DNA of 64,000 nt from Chloroflexota bacterium (GTDB lineage: Bacteria; Chloroflexota; Limnocylindria; Limnocylindrales; CSP1-4), in NCBI GenBank assembly GCA_016191345.1, contig JACPOU010000051.1, positions 1 to 64,000 on the forward strand, written 5' to 3'. The notes under the pieces were generated by a model. That model was not told where the DNA came from, made no database searches, and saw only the letters and a list, made by a program, of their open reading frames with translations. Made by a program: the position numbers and the translations under genes. Of the stretch, positions 24,572 through 33,396 are shown piece after piece. Numbering within the stretch: position 1 is the first letter of the stretch; every line of letters starts with the position of its first letter.

Positions 24572-26095
24572 TCAGTCGCCTCGACGGCGGTTGTGGCGAC
24601 GCGCGTCGGCCGCGTTGACGAGGGCCACCGGATCAGGGGCCGGCGGCACGTAGGGCAGCTCCACCTGGTCGCGGAGACCGCTCCGGATGATCCGCTCCAG
24701 CTCCGCGACGGCGACCGGATCCGTGTCCACGGGCTGGTAGGCCGCCAGCCGACGGTCCACCTCGGCGATGCAGCGGGCGTTCGTGTCCGCGGCGCCTGAC
24801 TTCTCCCAGTTCTCGCGGTTGTCCCGCTCCCAGACCCGGCTCGGCAGGTAGAGCTCCGTCGGCCAGTGGGCGGACGTGTGCTCGGCCATGATCAGGTGCT
24901 GGTCGGCGAGCAGCTGCGCGACGATCCCGTCGACCGGCAGGTCGTCCACCGGCCGGACCTCCCGGACGAAGTGCAGGGCCTGGCCGCAGACCTCGTCGTC
25001 GAAGACGAGCTTCGGCAGGCTGAACACGAGCAGGAAGTCCAGCATCCCCGGCCCGGACACGCTGTTCACGCCGGCGAGCGCGGCGAGCAGCGCGGACGCG
25101 AACGTCTCGGCGCCGGCCTGCGCATCGAGGAGCTTTGCGTCCGTCAGCGCCATGTAGGACTGGCAGGGCAGGTTGAGCCGCTTCGCGACCGCCACGTAGG
25201 CGACGTCCAGCTGGAGCGCCTCGATCGCCGCCATCGGCGAGCTCGCGATCTTCATGTGGAAGGTCGCCGGTGCGCCGCCGAACAGGACCGGCGCGCCCGG
25301 CCGGATGAGCTGGGCCATCGTGATCCCGGCCAGGACGTCGATCGTGTGGAAGACCGTGGCCCCGACCGTCGTCACCGGGGCGATGAGCCCCTGGAGGGTG
25401 ACCGGCACGATCTCGACCGGGATGCCGGCCTCCACGCAGTCGATGAGGTTCTGACAGGAGTCCTCGCTGTACCGGAAGTTGCCGCTCGCGGTGATCGTGA
25501 AGATCGACATCGGCCGCGCGATGAGGTCGGCTCGATCCCGCCGGAAGAGCTGCATCATCTCGACCATCCGCTCGACGCCATGCTCGGTGAAGGCGCCCGA
25601 GACGACCGGCCGCTTCGAGTTCGTCAGCGTCAGGTAGAGGCGCCACGCATCGGCGACCGTGACCTCGATGTCGTCGTTGGTCGAGAAGGCGGTCGCGAGG
25701 TAGGCGATGTGCCGCATGCCGTCGGCGAGCCGGACGTATTCCACGAAATCCGTCGTCCCGGCGAGCCGGACCTCGCCGGTCCGGTGGTCCGCGACCTTGA
25801 GCCCGGACGAGCCCGGAACGAAATGGACCCGGTCGCCGCCGAGGTCGGCATGCGCGGCGCCGTCCCGGTCGAAGAGCACGAACGATGACGGCGCCGTGGC
25901 GAGCGCCCGCTTGACGACATCGCGCGGGAAGAGGACGCGCTGGCCGCTCGCGTCCATGGGCAGGCCGGCCGCCTGCAGTCGCCGCCGCATCTCGGCGCCG
26001 CGGACCTCCATGCCGGTCGTCGCGAGGACCCGCATCGCCTCGTCGAGGATCCGCTCGATGAGCGCGGGCTCCAGGATGCCGATCGAGGGACGCAT
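24572..26095 (-). CDS. Trimethylamine methyltransferase (MttB) family protein, non-pyrrolysine
   Basis: 507 residues from the ATG at 26095 ([33 protein letters not shown]). Motifs such as [20 protein letters not shown] and [27 protein letters not shown] place it in the MttB superfamily. The frame is open throughout, with no in-frame amber, so it belongs to the non-pyrrolysine branch, whose characterised members demethylate quaternary amines such as glycine betaine onto a corrinoid protein. No corrinoid protein, reactivase or second methyltransferase is adjacent. An upstream ATG at 26143 would add 16 Arg/His-rich residues and is unlikely. Confidence 0.88.
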   Translation of the reverse strand: MRPSIGILEPALIERILDEAMRVLATTGMEVRGAEMRRRLQAAGLPMDASGQRVLFPRDVVKRALATAPSSFVLFDRDGAAHADLGGDRVHFVPGSSGLKVADHRTGEVRLAGTTDFVEYVRLADGMRHIAYLATAFSTNDDIEVTVADAWRLYLTLTNSKRPVVSGAFTEHGVERMVEMMQLFRRDRADLIARPMSIFTITASGNFRYSEDSCQNLIDCVEAGIPVEIVPVTLQGLIAPVTTVGATVFHTIDVLAGITMAQLIRPGAPVLFGGAPATFHMKIASSPMAAIEALQLDVAYVAVAKRLNLPCQSYMALTDAKLLDAQAGAETFASALLAALAGVNSVSGPGMLDFLLVFSLPKLVFDDEVCGQALHFVREVRPVDDLPVDGIVAQLLADQHLIMAEHTSAHWPTELYLPSRVWERDNRENWEKSGAADTNARCIAEVDRRLAAYQPVDTDPVAVAELERIIRSGLRDQVELPYVPPAPDPVALVNAADARRHNRRRGD

Positions 26096-26215
26096 CCGAC
26101 CATGGTGGGCCCCGTGGCAGCGTGCCGCACGGGCTCGTTGCACGTGATGGATCGTCTCGTCCTGCCAGGCGCAACGACGTCGGGCGCCGGGCGCCGGGCA
26201 GGCGGCCGGCCGATG

Positions 26216-27949
26216 TCAGGACGGGGTCAGCTCGGCCTCCTGACCGTGCACGAACCGGGCGGCATGCACGCGCGCGTGGGCGATCGCCTCGGGCGTCGAC
26301 GGGAAGACGTGGGCCGGATCGGCGAGGCGATCGAAGACCCCGAGCCGGCGAAGGATCCCGGCGTGCTCCGGGCGCGTTCCCGACAGCAGGACCGACACGT
26401 GGCGGTGCTCCAGCCGGGCGATCGTGTCGGCCAGCACGGTCGCCCCGGTCGCGTCGATCGTGGCCAGTCGCGAGAGGCGCAGCACGACGACCCGGACGTC
26501 GCTCACCTCCGAGAGCTCCAGCAGGAACGCATGCGCGGCACCGAAGAAGAGCGGGCCGTCGAGGCGAAAGGCGACGATGTGGGCGTCGAGGAGGGCCGCC
26601 TCCTCCGCGTCGTGATCGCCCGCATCGAGCGGAATCTCGTCGAGGCGCGCGGAACTCGCGACCTGCTGGAGCGCGAAGGCACCGGCGACGACGAGGCCCA
26701 GGATCACCGCGGTCACGAGGTCGAGGGCGATCGTGGACACCGCGACGAGGACGAGGACGACGGCATCGCCGCGCGTCGATCGCAGGATCGCCGCGAGGCT
26801 GGAGACCTCGATCATCTGGATCGCGGTGGCGATCAGGACCCCGGCCAGGGCCGCGAGCGGGATCCGGCCCACCCACGGAGCGGCGACGACGACGACGCCG
26901 AGGAGCGCCAGCGACTGGGTGATCGCGGCGAGCCTCGAGCGGGCACCGGACCGGACATTCACGGCGGTGCGGGCGATCGCCGCCGTCGCCGGCACGCCGC
27001 CGAACAACGGGACGACGAGGTTGGCGATCCCCTGCCCGAAGAGCTCCCGGTCGGAGTCGTGGCGCTCGCCGATGCGCATTCCGTCGGCGACCGTCGCCGA
27101 GAGCAGGCTCTCGAGCCCGGCGAGGGCGGCGACCGCGACGGCGGGCAGGATGAGCCGGGACACGTCGATCCCCGCTGTGTCCGGGATCGCGGGCAGTCCG
27201 AGGCCCGCCGGGATTGCCCCGATCGTGGCGACCGGGAGCCCGGTGGCGCCGACCACGATCGTGGCCACGACCACGGACCCGAGGGAGACGGGTAGGCCGG
27301 GCCGGAGGCGAGCGGCGACCAGCATCGCGGCCGCGATGCCGCCGGCGATCAGGAGCGATGGCCAGGCCGGTGCCGCGCTCCACGTCCCGATCGCGTCAGC
27401 GGCGGCGAGGAGGACCGTGCGCTGACCAGGCTGGGCAGCGACGCCCAACGCGCTCGGCACCTGCTGCAGGGCGATGATGATCGCGATCCCGATCGTGAAT
27501 CCCTCGACCACGGGGACCGGTACGTACCGCATCGCCCGACCCGCGCCGGCATACGCAAGGCCGATGAGGAAGACCCCGGCCAGGAGGCCGACGACGAGGA
27601 TCGCCTCGACCCCGAACTGGGCCACGATCGGGACGAGGACGACCGTCATCGCGCCGGTCGGCCCGCTGACCTGGAGGTGGCTGCCGCCGAAGAGGGCGGC
27701 CAGGATCCCTGCCACGATCGCCGTGACGATGCCAGCCTCCGCCCCCCGACCCGAGGAGATCCCGAACGCGAGCGCGAGGGGGAGTGCGACGACCGCGACG
27801 GTGAGTCCGGCGATGACGTCGCGCCGCGGATGGCGGGCCATCGCCCGGAGGTCGCCGCTCCGGGGCAGGAGCGCCCGGACCCGGTCGCGCCCCGTGGCGA
27901 GCGTGGCGTCCGCACCCGCGGAGACACGGGCGGCGGCCTCGGAGATCAC
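26216..27949 (-). CDS. SulP-family anion transporter with STAS domain
   Basis: 577 residues. A multi-span membrane domain beginning VIAGLTVAVVALPLALAFGISSGRGAEAGIVTAIVAG and containing SGPTGAMTVVLVP, then a C-terminal STAS domain (about 455-570; VVVLRLSRLATIDATGATVL). SulP proteins move sulfate, bicarbonate or other anions; substrate not decidable here. The start codon overlaps the ArsR gene stop by 4 nt, so the regulator and transporter form one operon. Bicarbonate uptake (BicA-type) is an alternative to sulfate. Confidence 0.94.
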   Translation of the reverse strand: MISEAAARVSAGADATLATGRDRVRALLPRSGDLRAMARHPRRDVIAGLTVAVVALPLALAFGISSGRGAEAGIVTAIVAGILAALFGGSHLQVSGPTGAMTVVLVPIVAQFGVEAILVVGLLAGVFLIGLAYAGAGRAMRYVPVPVVEGFTIGIAIIIALQQVPSALGVAAQPGQRTVLLAAADAIGTWSAAPAWPSLLIAGGIAAAMLVAARLRPGLPVSLGSVVVATIVVGATGLPVATIGAIPAGLGLPAIPDTAGIDVSRLILPAVAVAALAGLESLLSATVADGMRIGERHDSDRELFGQGIANLVVPLFGGVPATAAIARTAVNVRSGARSRLAAITQSLALLGVVVVAAPWVGRIPLAALAGVLIATAIQMIEVSSLAAILRSTRGDAVVLVLVAVSTIALDLVTAVILGLVVAGAFALQQVASSARLDEIPLDAGDHDAEEAALLDAHIVAFRLDGPLFFGAAHAFLLELSEVSDVRVVVLRLSRLATIDATGATVLADTIARLEHRHVSVLLSGTRPEHAGILRRLGVFDRLADPAHVFPSTPEAIAHARVHAARFVHGQEAELTPS

Positions 27950-28359
27950 CCTGGAACGGGGCTGGACGCGTCGGAGGACTCCAACCCGGGAGCGCTGGAG
28001 GTCTCGGCGGCCGCTGCGCCTCCGAGCTCCGGCTTCAGGAGGTCCCGGTCCTCGATGAGGCCGAGCAGGATCCGCCGCGCGGCGAGAAGCAGGTCACGGA
28101 CCTCCTCCACGCCGACCGAGTAGAGGACCTCGCCCCCATGCCGGCGCTGGCTCACGAGGCCGGCGCGGCGAAGCACGGCGAGCTGCTGGCTCAGGTTGCT
28201 CGGCTCGATGTCCATCCGGTCGAGCAGGTCGTGGACCGCATGCTCCCGCTCGGAGAGCAGCTCGAGGATCCGGATCCGCCCGGGATGACCGAGCGTCCGG
28301 AAGAACTCCGCCTTGGCCTGGTAGAGGGGGACAGACATCGAGAGGCTAGTTTTGCACAT
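27946..28359 (-). CDS. ArsR-family regulator of the SulP operon
   Basis: 137 residues: MCKTSLSMSVPLYQAKAEFFRTLGHPGRIRILELLSERE, then the winged HTH DRMDIEPSNLSQQLAVLRRAGLVSQRRHGGEVLYSV. A Cys at residue 2 is the only Cys; no ELCVCDL metal box is present, so classical arsenic or zinc sensing is not supported. It is the first gene of the operon and overlaps the SulP gene by 4 nt. The start could be 7 codons later at 28338. The tail after residue 110 is Ala/Ser-rich and disordered. Confidence 0.88.
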   Translation of the reverse strand: MCKTSLSMSVPLYQAKAEFFRTLGHPGRIRILELLSEREHAVHDLLDRMDIEPSNLSQQLAVLRRAGLVSQRRHGGEVLYSVGVEEVRDLLLAARRILLGLIEDRDLLKPELGGAAAAETSSAPGLESSDASSPVPG

Positions 28360-28745
28360 GAATGGATCTTCACGTTGAGAGCCTGGATCGATACCGTCGA
28401 TTCGGCGAGCCGATCCGCCCCCGGGCCCAGGGCCCCACGCTGATCCCGCCGCACGTCGCCCCGCCGCCCCGTCGCGCGTCGCGCGTATCGCGAGAACGCT
28501 TAGCAGCGCGCCAAACGCCGCCGAATCGCGGTCCAACGTCTCCCGGACGGCGGATTCGATGGCGCAATACGCGTCCTCGCAATCTTCGGGACGCCAGAGC
28601 GCCCCAATGGAGCTCCGGGAGCCTGCCAAGCGTGCCCGCTAAGCCTTCTTGCGATAGCAGCGTGACGACGGCGGCGAGATGGCGCGGCTGGGCTGAGGAG
28701 CGGCACGGCGAACCGTGCCCCGCTCGCGACTACGCTAGGCCTAGA
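28360..28745. other. 386-bp stretch upstream of the ArsR-SulP operon
   Basis: Should contain the leftward promoter of the ArsR gene near 28360-28400. I see no gene in the rest, which leads into the antiporter remnant. Confidence 0.5.
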
Positions 28746-28910
28746 CTCGTCTTCCAGCCGCTCGAGGTGGTTCCGGTCGGTGCTGCGGTCGGAATCAGCG
28801 CGCTGATCGCTCTCGACGGCGAGTCGAACTGGCGCGAGGGCGCCCTGCTGACGATCGGGTACGTCATCCTCGCGGTGTCGTTCTTCGAGTTCGGACGTCC
28901 GGTCGGCTGA
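28746..28910 (+). pseudogene. C-terminal remnant of a Ca2+/H+ antiporter (CaCA family)
   Basis: About 55 codons reading VGISALIALDGESNWREGALLTIGYVILAVSFF before a stop at 28910. The ALIALDGESNWxEGA motif followed by one hydrophobic helix is the C-terminal end of Ca2+/cation (ChaA/CAX-type) antiporters. No upstream sequence matches the rest of such a protein, which needs about 300 more residues, so this is a 5'-truncated relic. Confidence 0.7.
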
Positions 28911-29170
28911 CGAGGCCGTCGTCCGCGGCCTGCCGGCCGCCGAGGCGCTGGAGGCACGCGGCCCCGATACCACGTCCGCGGAGGTCGCCGGCGAATTGTC
29001 CACTCCACCCCTCCTGCACGTCCGATTTGCCACGCGGATGACCAGTTCCGCGCTGGCGCGCCTCGCCGTCAGCCGCCACCGTCAGCTTTACCCGAGGAAG
29101 CGAGGGCCTCGGGTTCCCCGCCGGCATGTTTCGGCGGCAGACCCGACCTCGAGACCGTGGAGGACAAGAG

Positions 29171-29737
29171 ATGTCTCCTCATCGCCGTGTCCGGGCAGGG
29201 TCGCTCGGAGTATCCCTGGCGATCTTGATGCTCGTCGCGTCGGCCCTGGTTGCGACAGCTTCGGCCGCAGGCAGGGGCGCCACGACCGTCCGCGGCACGC
29301 AGTCTGCCGCCGGCACCTGCCGTGATGGCGGCTATGCCATGACCGGCTCGCTTACAGGTTGCTGGTGGGTCCTCACGTTCGAGTCGACGTCCGACCCGGA
29401 CAAATCGCATTACCGGGCAACCGGCGAGGAACTTTTCGAGGGCTGCCTGGGTGATGTCTGCGGGACGTTCTCGACGACCTACTCGTTCACGGCGAAGACC
29501 GACGGTCCGTGGGCCGATGGAGCCCCCGAGATCCACGGCCGTTGCCACCATCCGGTGACGGGCGGCACCGGCGGCTTTGCCGGGGTGAGCGGTGAGCTCA
29601 GCTTCCGCGACATCGTCGACGTGTCACCGCCCTATTACCCCTATTGGGGCAACCTCCGTCTTGGCGGGAGCGTCGAAGGGGCCACACTGGCGGCCGCGCG
29701 GACACTGTCCGACGGCGGAACGGCCGACGCCTGCTGA
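29171..29737 (+). CDS. Secreted beta-rich protein, unknown
   Basis: 188 residues with a clear signal peptide (SLGVSLAILMLVASALVATASAAG). The mature part has six cysteines, aromatic strands (GCWWVLTFES, TFSTTYSFTAK) and VTGGTGGFAGVSGELSFRD. The GTGGFAGVSG turn occurs in secreted beta-barrel proteins of the allene oxide cyclase-like type, a weak resemblance. GAGGACAAGAG precedes the ATG. The less extreme codon use and GC of this and the next two genes differ somewhat from the neighbours, compatible with acquisition. Confidence 0.65.
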   Translation: MSPHRRVRAGSLGVSLAILMLVASALVATASAAGRGATTVRGTQSAAGTCRDGGYAMTGSLTGCWWVLTFESTSDPDKSHYRATGEELFEGCLGDVCGTFSTTYSFTAKTDGPWADGAPEIHGRCHHPVTGGTGGFAGVSGELSFRDIVDVSPPYYPYWGNLRLGGSVEGATLAAARTLSDGGTADAC

Positions 29738-29852
29738 GCGCTGCCAGACCGCGAGCACGTCTGAGGCGCCGTAGCGGCCATGCGGCGCCTCAGAGCCTCG
29801 GACCGAAGCGTGCGATGCTGGTCGCGTTCCGATCCACGTATCGAGGGTGATA

Positions 29853-30899
29853 ATGGCAGCGGATCGACCAAGAATCGCACTGTTTGCGTCCCCCGAGACG
29901 TCGGCATCGGTGCTCTACGGCCTGTTTGACGTGCTCATGTCAGTCGGCGCGGTTTACCCCGACATGACCACGGGCGAACCGGGCGACGCGCTGCTCGACG
30001 TCTCGATCGTGGCGGCGAGCCATGAGCCATTTCGCTGCTTCGGAAACATCCCGGTCGAGCCGCATTTCGCGATCGACGAGGTCGATGCGGTCGACGCAGT
30101 CGTCGTATGTGACCTTTATACCTCCATCCACGAGGCGCCCCGCGGCCGGTACGGAGCCGTGATCGAATGGTTGCGGCGGCTGCACAAGCAGGGCGCACTG
30201 ATCTCGTCCGTTTGCACGGGTTCCCTTCTGCTCGCCGAATCAGGACTGCTCGACGGTCGTTCCTGCGCTGGTCACTGGGCCTACGCCGATCTGTTCCGGA
30301 CGTCCTACCCGCAGATCGGGTTCGACTCCAGCCTGGTGCTCGACCTCGCTTCCGAGGCCGATGGGGTCGTCACCGCCGGCGGCGTCACCGCGTGGCAGGA
30401 CCTGACGCTCCACCTGATTACGCGCCTGTGCGGCGCCGAGCACGCGATCCGGACCGCGAAGGTCTATCTCCTTGGAGGCCATGAGGACGGTCAATTGCCG
30501 TTTGCGGCGATCGGACACTCGCGACGCAACGCCGATGCCGCAATCGGGCGATCGCTGAGCTGGATCGACGACAACATTGCCGCGGCGAACCCGGTCACGG
30601 CGATGGCCGATTCATCAGGCCTGACCAGGCGCACCTTCGCCCGCAGGTTCCGGACGGCGACCGGTAAGCGACCCATCGAATACGTCCACTCGCTCCGGAT
30701 CGAACGCGCGAGGGAGTTCATCGAGTCAGGGGTCGGCCCGATCGAGGATATCGGCTACCGGGTGGGCTACGAGGATCTGACGTTCTTTCGGCGCTTGTTC
30801 CGTCGGTCGACGGGACTCACTCCAGCCGCCTACAGGCGCAGGTACGCCACGATCACTCCCCTGCGCGTCGGCGCACCGCCGATGGCGGCGAGCGCATAG
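29853..30899 (+). CDS. GlxA-family AraC-type regulator with DJ-1/PfpI domain
   Basis: 348 residues. The N-terminal DJ-1/PfpI-like domain (about 1-200) has the elbow SVCTGSLLLAESGLLDGR with C at the usual nucleophile position and GHWAYADLF. The C-terminal AraC double HTH (about 225-330) contains MADSSGLTRRTFARRFRTATGKRPIEYVHSLRIERAREF and IEDIGYRVGYEDLTFFRRLFRRSTGLTPAAYRRRY. GAGGG at 29843-29847 favours the ATG at 29853 over a GTG two codons earlier. It lies 45 bp before a flavoprotein oxidase gene, its likely target. Confidence 0.9.
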   Translation: MAADRPRIALFASPETSASVLYGLFDVLMSVGAVYPDMTTGEPGDALLDVSIVAASHEPFRCFGNIPVEPHFAIDEVDAVDAVVVCDLYTSIHEAPRGRYGAVIEWLRRLHKQGALISSVCTGSLLLAESGLLDGRSCAGHWAYADLFRTSYPQIGFDSSLVLDLASEADGVVTAGGVTAWQDLTLHLITRLCGAEHAIRTAKVYLLGGHEDGQLPFAAIGHSRRNADAAIGRSLSWIDDNIAAANPVTAMADSSGLTRRTFARRFRTATGKRPIEYVHSLRIERAREFIESGVGPIEDIGYRVGYEDLTFFRRLFRRSTGLTPAAYRRRYATITPLRVGAPPMAASA

Positions 30900-30944
30900 G
30901 CGCGTCACACGCGGCCTCGCCCGAATTCTCAGGAGGCGTTCCCG

Positions 30945-32330
30945 ATGGTGACCGAATCCGTCATCACGACCGGGCTCCGCGACACGATCCGGGGACGCCT
31001 CATCACACCGGCCGAACCGGACTACGACACCGCTCGCCGGGTGTGGAACGGCATGATCGACCGCCGACCGAGCCACATCGTCGAGGCGGCGAATGTCGGC
31101 GACATCGCTCCCGTGATCGAGATCTCGCGGAGCAGCGGGCGGCCGCTGGCAATTCGCGGCGGCGGTCACAATGTCGCCGGCAACGGCACCGTCGATGACG
31201 GTATCGTCCTCGACCTCGGCCGTCTCAATGGGATCGACGTGGATCCGGAAGCCCGCCTGGTCCGTGTCGGAGCAGGCGCGAGGCTCGCGGATGTCGACGC
31301 CGCGACGGAGCCGTTCGGACTGGCTGTGCCGATCGGCACCGTCTCTGGGACCGGGATCGCCGGCCTGACGCTCGGTGGCGGCGTCGGCTGGCTCACGCGC
31401 CGGTACGGACTGACGATCGACAACCTCGTCTCGGCCGAGGTCGTTCTCGCGACGGGGGATCGTGTGATCGCGAGCCCGACCGAGCACCCGGACCTGTTTT
31501 GGGGCCTGAGGGGCGGCGGCGGAAACTTCGGCGTCGTCAGCTCGTTCACGTTCCGGGCCCACCCGCTCAACCCCGACGTGTTCGCCGGCACCCTGATCTA
31601 TGAGCTCCCGCGGTGGACCGAGGCACTCATGTCCTTCGCCAATCTCGCTCCCGACCTGCCCGACGATCTGACCTGCATGATCACGTTCATGGTGCCGCCG
31701 CCTGTCTCGGAGCTCGGCGACCGCGTGCTCATGTTCCTGGGCTTCGCGTGGGCCGGCACCGACCGGATCGAGGGTGAGGCCGTAGTCGGGCGGATCCAGG
31801 CTGCGTGCCTCCCCGACGTCGCGGTTCTCGAACCCACCCGCTGGATCGCCTTCCAGTCAGCGCTTGATCCGATGCTCTCGAAAGGCGTTCGCGCCTACTG
31901 GCGGAACGCGTCGTTCGAGCGGGTCGACGCGCCGATGATCGACACGTTGGTCGAGTGGTGCGGGTCACAGACGTGGTTCGGGACCGCCGCCGACCTTCAC
32001 CACATGGGCGGCGTCTACGGCCGCGTCGGCGAGGACGACACTGCCTTTCCGACCCGATCTGCGCAGTACTGGCTCAATATCTATGGTTACTGGCCGGCTC
32101 CTGCCGATGACGATTCGATGTCCGGCTGGGTACGCGGGCTTTCGGACGCCATGGCTCCTTACGCCATCGCCGGCCAATACATCAATTTCCTCGGGCAGGA
32201 CGCCGCGAACGCAGGGGTGAAGGCCATCGCGGCGTATGGTCCCGCGAAGCTCGAGCGTTTGACGCTCATCAAGCGCCGCTACGATCCCGAGAACGTTTTC
32301 CGGATCAACCACAACATCCCGCCCGGGTAG
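30945..32330 (+). CDS. FAD-linked oxidase of the BBE-like (VAO/PCMH) family
   Basis: 461 residues. The PCMH FAD domain has PLAIRGGGHNVAGNG, whose His is the usual 8-alpha-histidyl FAD attachment site, and GIAGLTLGGGVGWLTRRYGLTIDNLVSAE. In bicovalent members the second anchor is a Cys in YGLTCDNL; here it is Ile, so attachment should be through His alone. The C-terminal BBE motif is YDPENVFRINHNI. Oxidises a sugar, alcohol or alkaloid-like substrate, not identifiable. A small Gly-rich PCMH loop (LRGGGGNFGVVSSF) is intact. Confidence 0.92.
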   Translation: MVTESVITTGLRDTIRGRLITPAEPDYDTARRVWNGMIDRRPSHIVEAANVGDIAPVIEISRSSGRPLAIRGGGHNVAGNGTVDDGIVLDLGRLNGIDVDPEARLVRVGAGARLADVDAATEPFGLAVPIGTVSGTGIAGLTLGGGVGWLTRRYGLTIDNLVSAEVVLATGDRVIASPTEHPDLFWGLRGGGGNFGVVSSFTFRAHPLNPDVFAGTLIYELPRWTEALMSFANLAPDLPDDLTCMITFMVPPPVSELGDRVLMFLGFAWAGTDRIEGEAVVGRIQAACLPDVAVLEPTRWIAFQSALDPMLSKGVRAYWRNASFERVDAPMIDTLVEWCGSQTWFGTAADLHHMGGVYGRVGEDDTAFPTRSAQYWLNIYGYWPAPADDDSMSGWVRGLSDAMAPYAIAGQYINFLGQDAANAGVKAIAAYGPAKLERLTLIKRRYDPENVFRINHNIPPG

Positions 32331-32423
32331 GTTGAAGGGGCCGGTGGCACGCCCTGGCCCAGACCGTTCCCGCGGCGCCGGAGGGGGGAGTCGACGCCAC
32401 CGGACCGGTTGGGGGAGGAGGAC

Positions 32424-32669
32424 TCAGGCTGCGGCCGCCTCGGCCTCGGCGATCGGCTCGCTCGCGGGGATGGGCGTTCCATCGGTCGATTCGCCCGCAC
32501 CGACCTGGACGGCCAGCGCGCCCGCAGCGGATTCCGCCTCGAAATCGTTCTTGCGCCGGCCGCTCAGCATCTCGACGTGACCGGCGACGATCTCGGTCTT
32601 CCAGTGCCGGTTGCCCTGGTCGTCGTCCCAGGAGCGGGTCTGGATCCTGCCCTCGATCGCGACCTGCAA
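32424..32669 (-). pseudogene. ssb: C-terminal fragment of single-stranded DNA-binding protein
   Basis: The - strand reads LQVAIEGRIQTRSWDDDQGNRHWKTEIVAGHVEML, the last OB-fold strands of SSB, then a Ser/Glu/Ala tail ending EAEAAAA. The N-terminal 60 or so residues are missing: the frame is cut at about 32670, exactly where the IS630-like transposase relic ends, and nothing SSB-like follows on the other side of that relic. The usual acidic DDDIPF-type tip is also absent. A functional ssb must lie elsewhere. Confidence 0.82.
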
Positions 32670-32672
32670 GCG

Positions 32673-33225
32673 CTAGTGTCGCGATTCGCTGATCGCCCGA
32701 TCCTTGCGGACGGCCTTGGCGAGGATCTCGTCGGCGGTCTGGTCCACATGAATGGGGTCGAGCCGGTGTTCCAGTTGACGGTGAACGTGTCGATCATCGA
32801 GATCAGCTCCTTCACCGAGCCGAAGCTGCCCCGCCGGATGGCCTGGCGCGTGAGGATGCCAAACCACGTCTCGATCTGGTTCATCCAGGACGCGCTGGTC
32901 GGGGTGAAGTGGAAGGTGATCCGCGGATGACGCCTCGAGCCAGGTCTGGACATCCGGGGTCTTGTGGGTGGACGCGTTGTCGAGCACCACGTGCAGGTCG
33001 CCCTCGCGGGTGATCGCCCTGACCCAGGTTCACGCTGACCTCCGCCGCGATCCGCTTGTTCGCGACGCCATCGGCAGCGCGGATCACGATCCGGGCCCGC
33101 TGCGCGAGCCACTGCTCGCTCGTCCGGGCGCGGACCAGACGGTCGAGAACCGCCCGTTCATCAGGACTCACGATCAACTGGGGCGCGGGAGGATGGGCCA
33201 TGCGACGAAGCGTAGCTGCGATCAT
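32673..33225 (-). pseudogene. Decayed IS630-family transposase
   Basis: Reading leftward from 33225: an N-terminal HTH part (MAHPPAPQLIVSPDERAVLDRLV ... RARIVIRAADGVANKRIAAEVSVNLG), then a jump into the DDE_3 catalytic part (LHVVLDNASTHKTPDVQTWLEA), a frameshift to PRITFHFTPTSASWMNQIE and FGSVKELISMIDTFTVNWN, and a return to the former frame for ADEILAKAVRKDRAISESRH. About 550 bp remain of the usual ~1.0 kb, so there is an internal deletion near 33000-33030 plus two frameshifts. The TA in CTAG at 32673-32676 marks a possible TA target edge. Confidence 0.85.
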
Positions 33226-33396
33226 CACAATGGTCTGGTCACTTCGGTGCTGGGACACCAGGCCCTGCAGCGACGGCTCGGGGAGCGAGCCCGAGCGTGA
33301 CCGGCCCGGGGCCGCGGTCATAGCCCGATCGGGTTGGTGCGGAGTGGCCATGTTGGGTCGTGGCGGGACCCGGCCGGACCGGGGAGGCTGTCCGGG

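Noticed and set aside
24572..26143. Pyrrolysine-containing MttB
   Set aside because: The reading frame has no in-frame amber codon; it is the non-pyrrolysine branch.
28362..28910. 182-residue gene upstream of and including the antiporter tail
   Set aside because: Only the last 55 codons resemble a protein family; the start lies inside the ArsR promoter region and has no ribosome site.
32333..33330. Complete insertion sequence with terminal inverted repeats
   Set aside because: I could not match convincing inverted repeats; only a GACAC-type similarity between about 32675 and 33255. The element is too degraded to define its ends.
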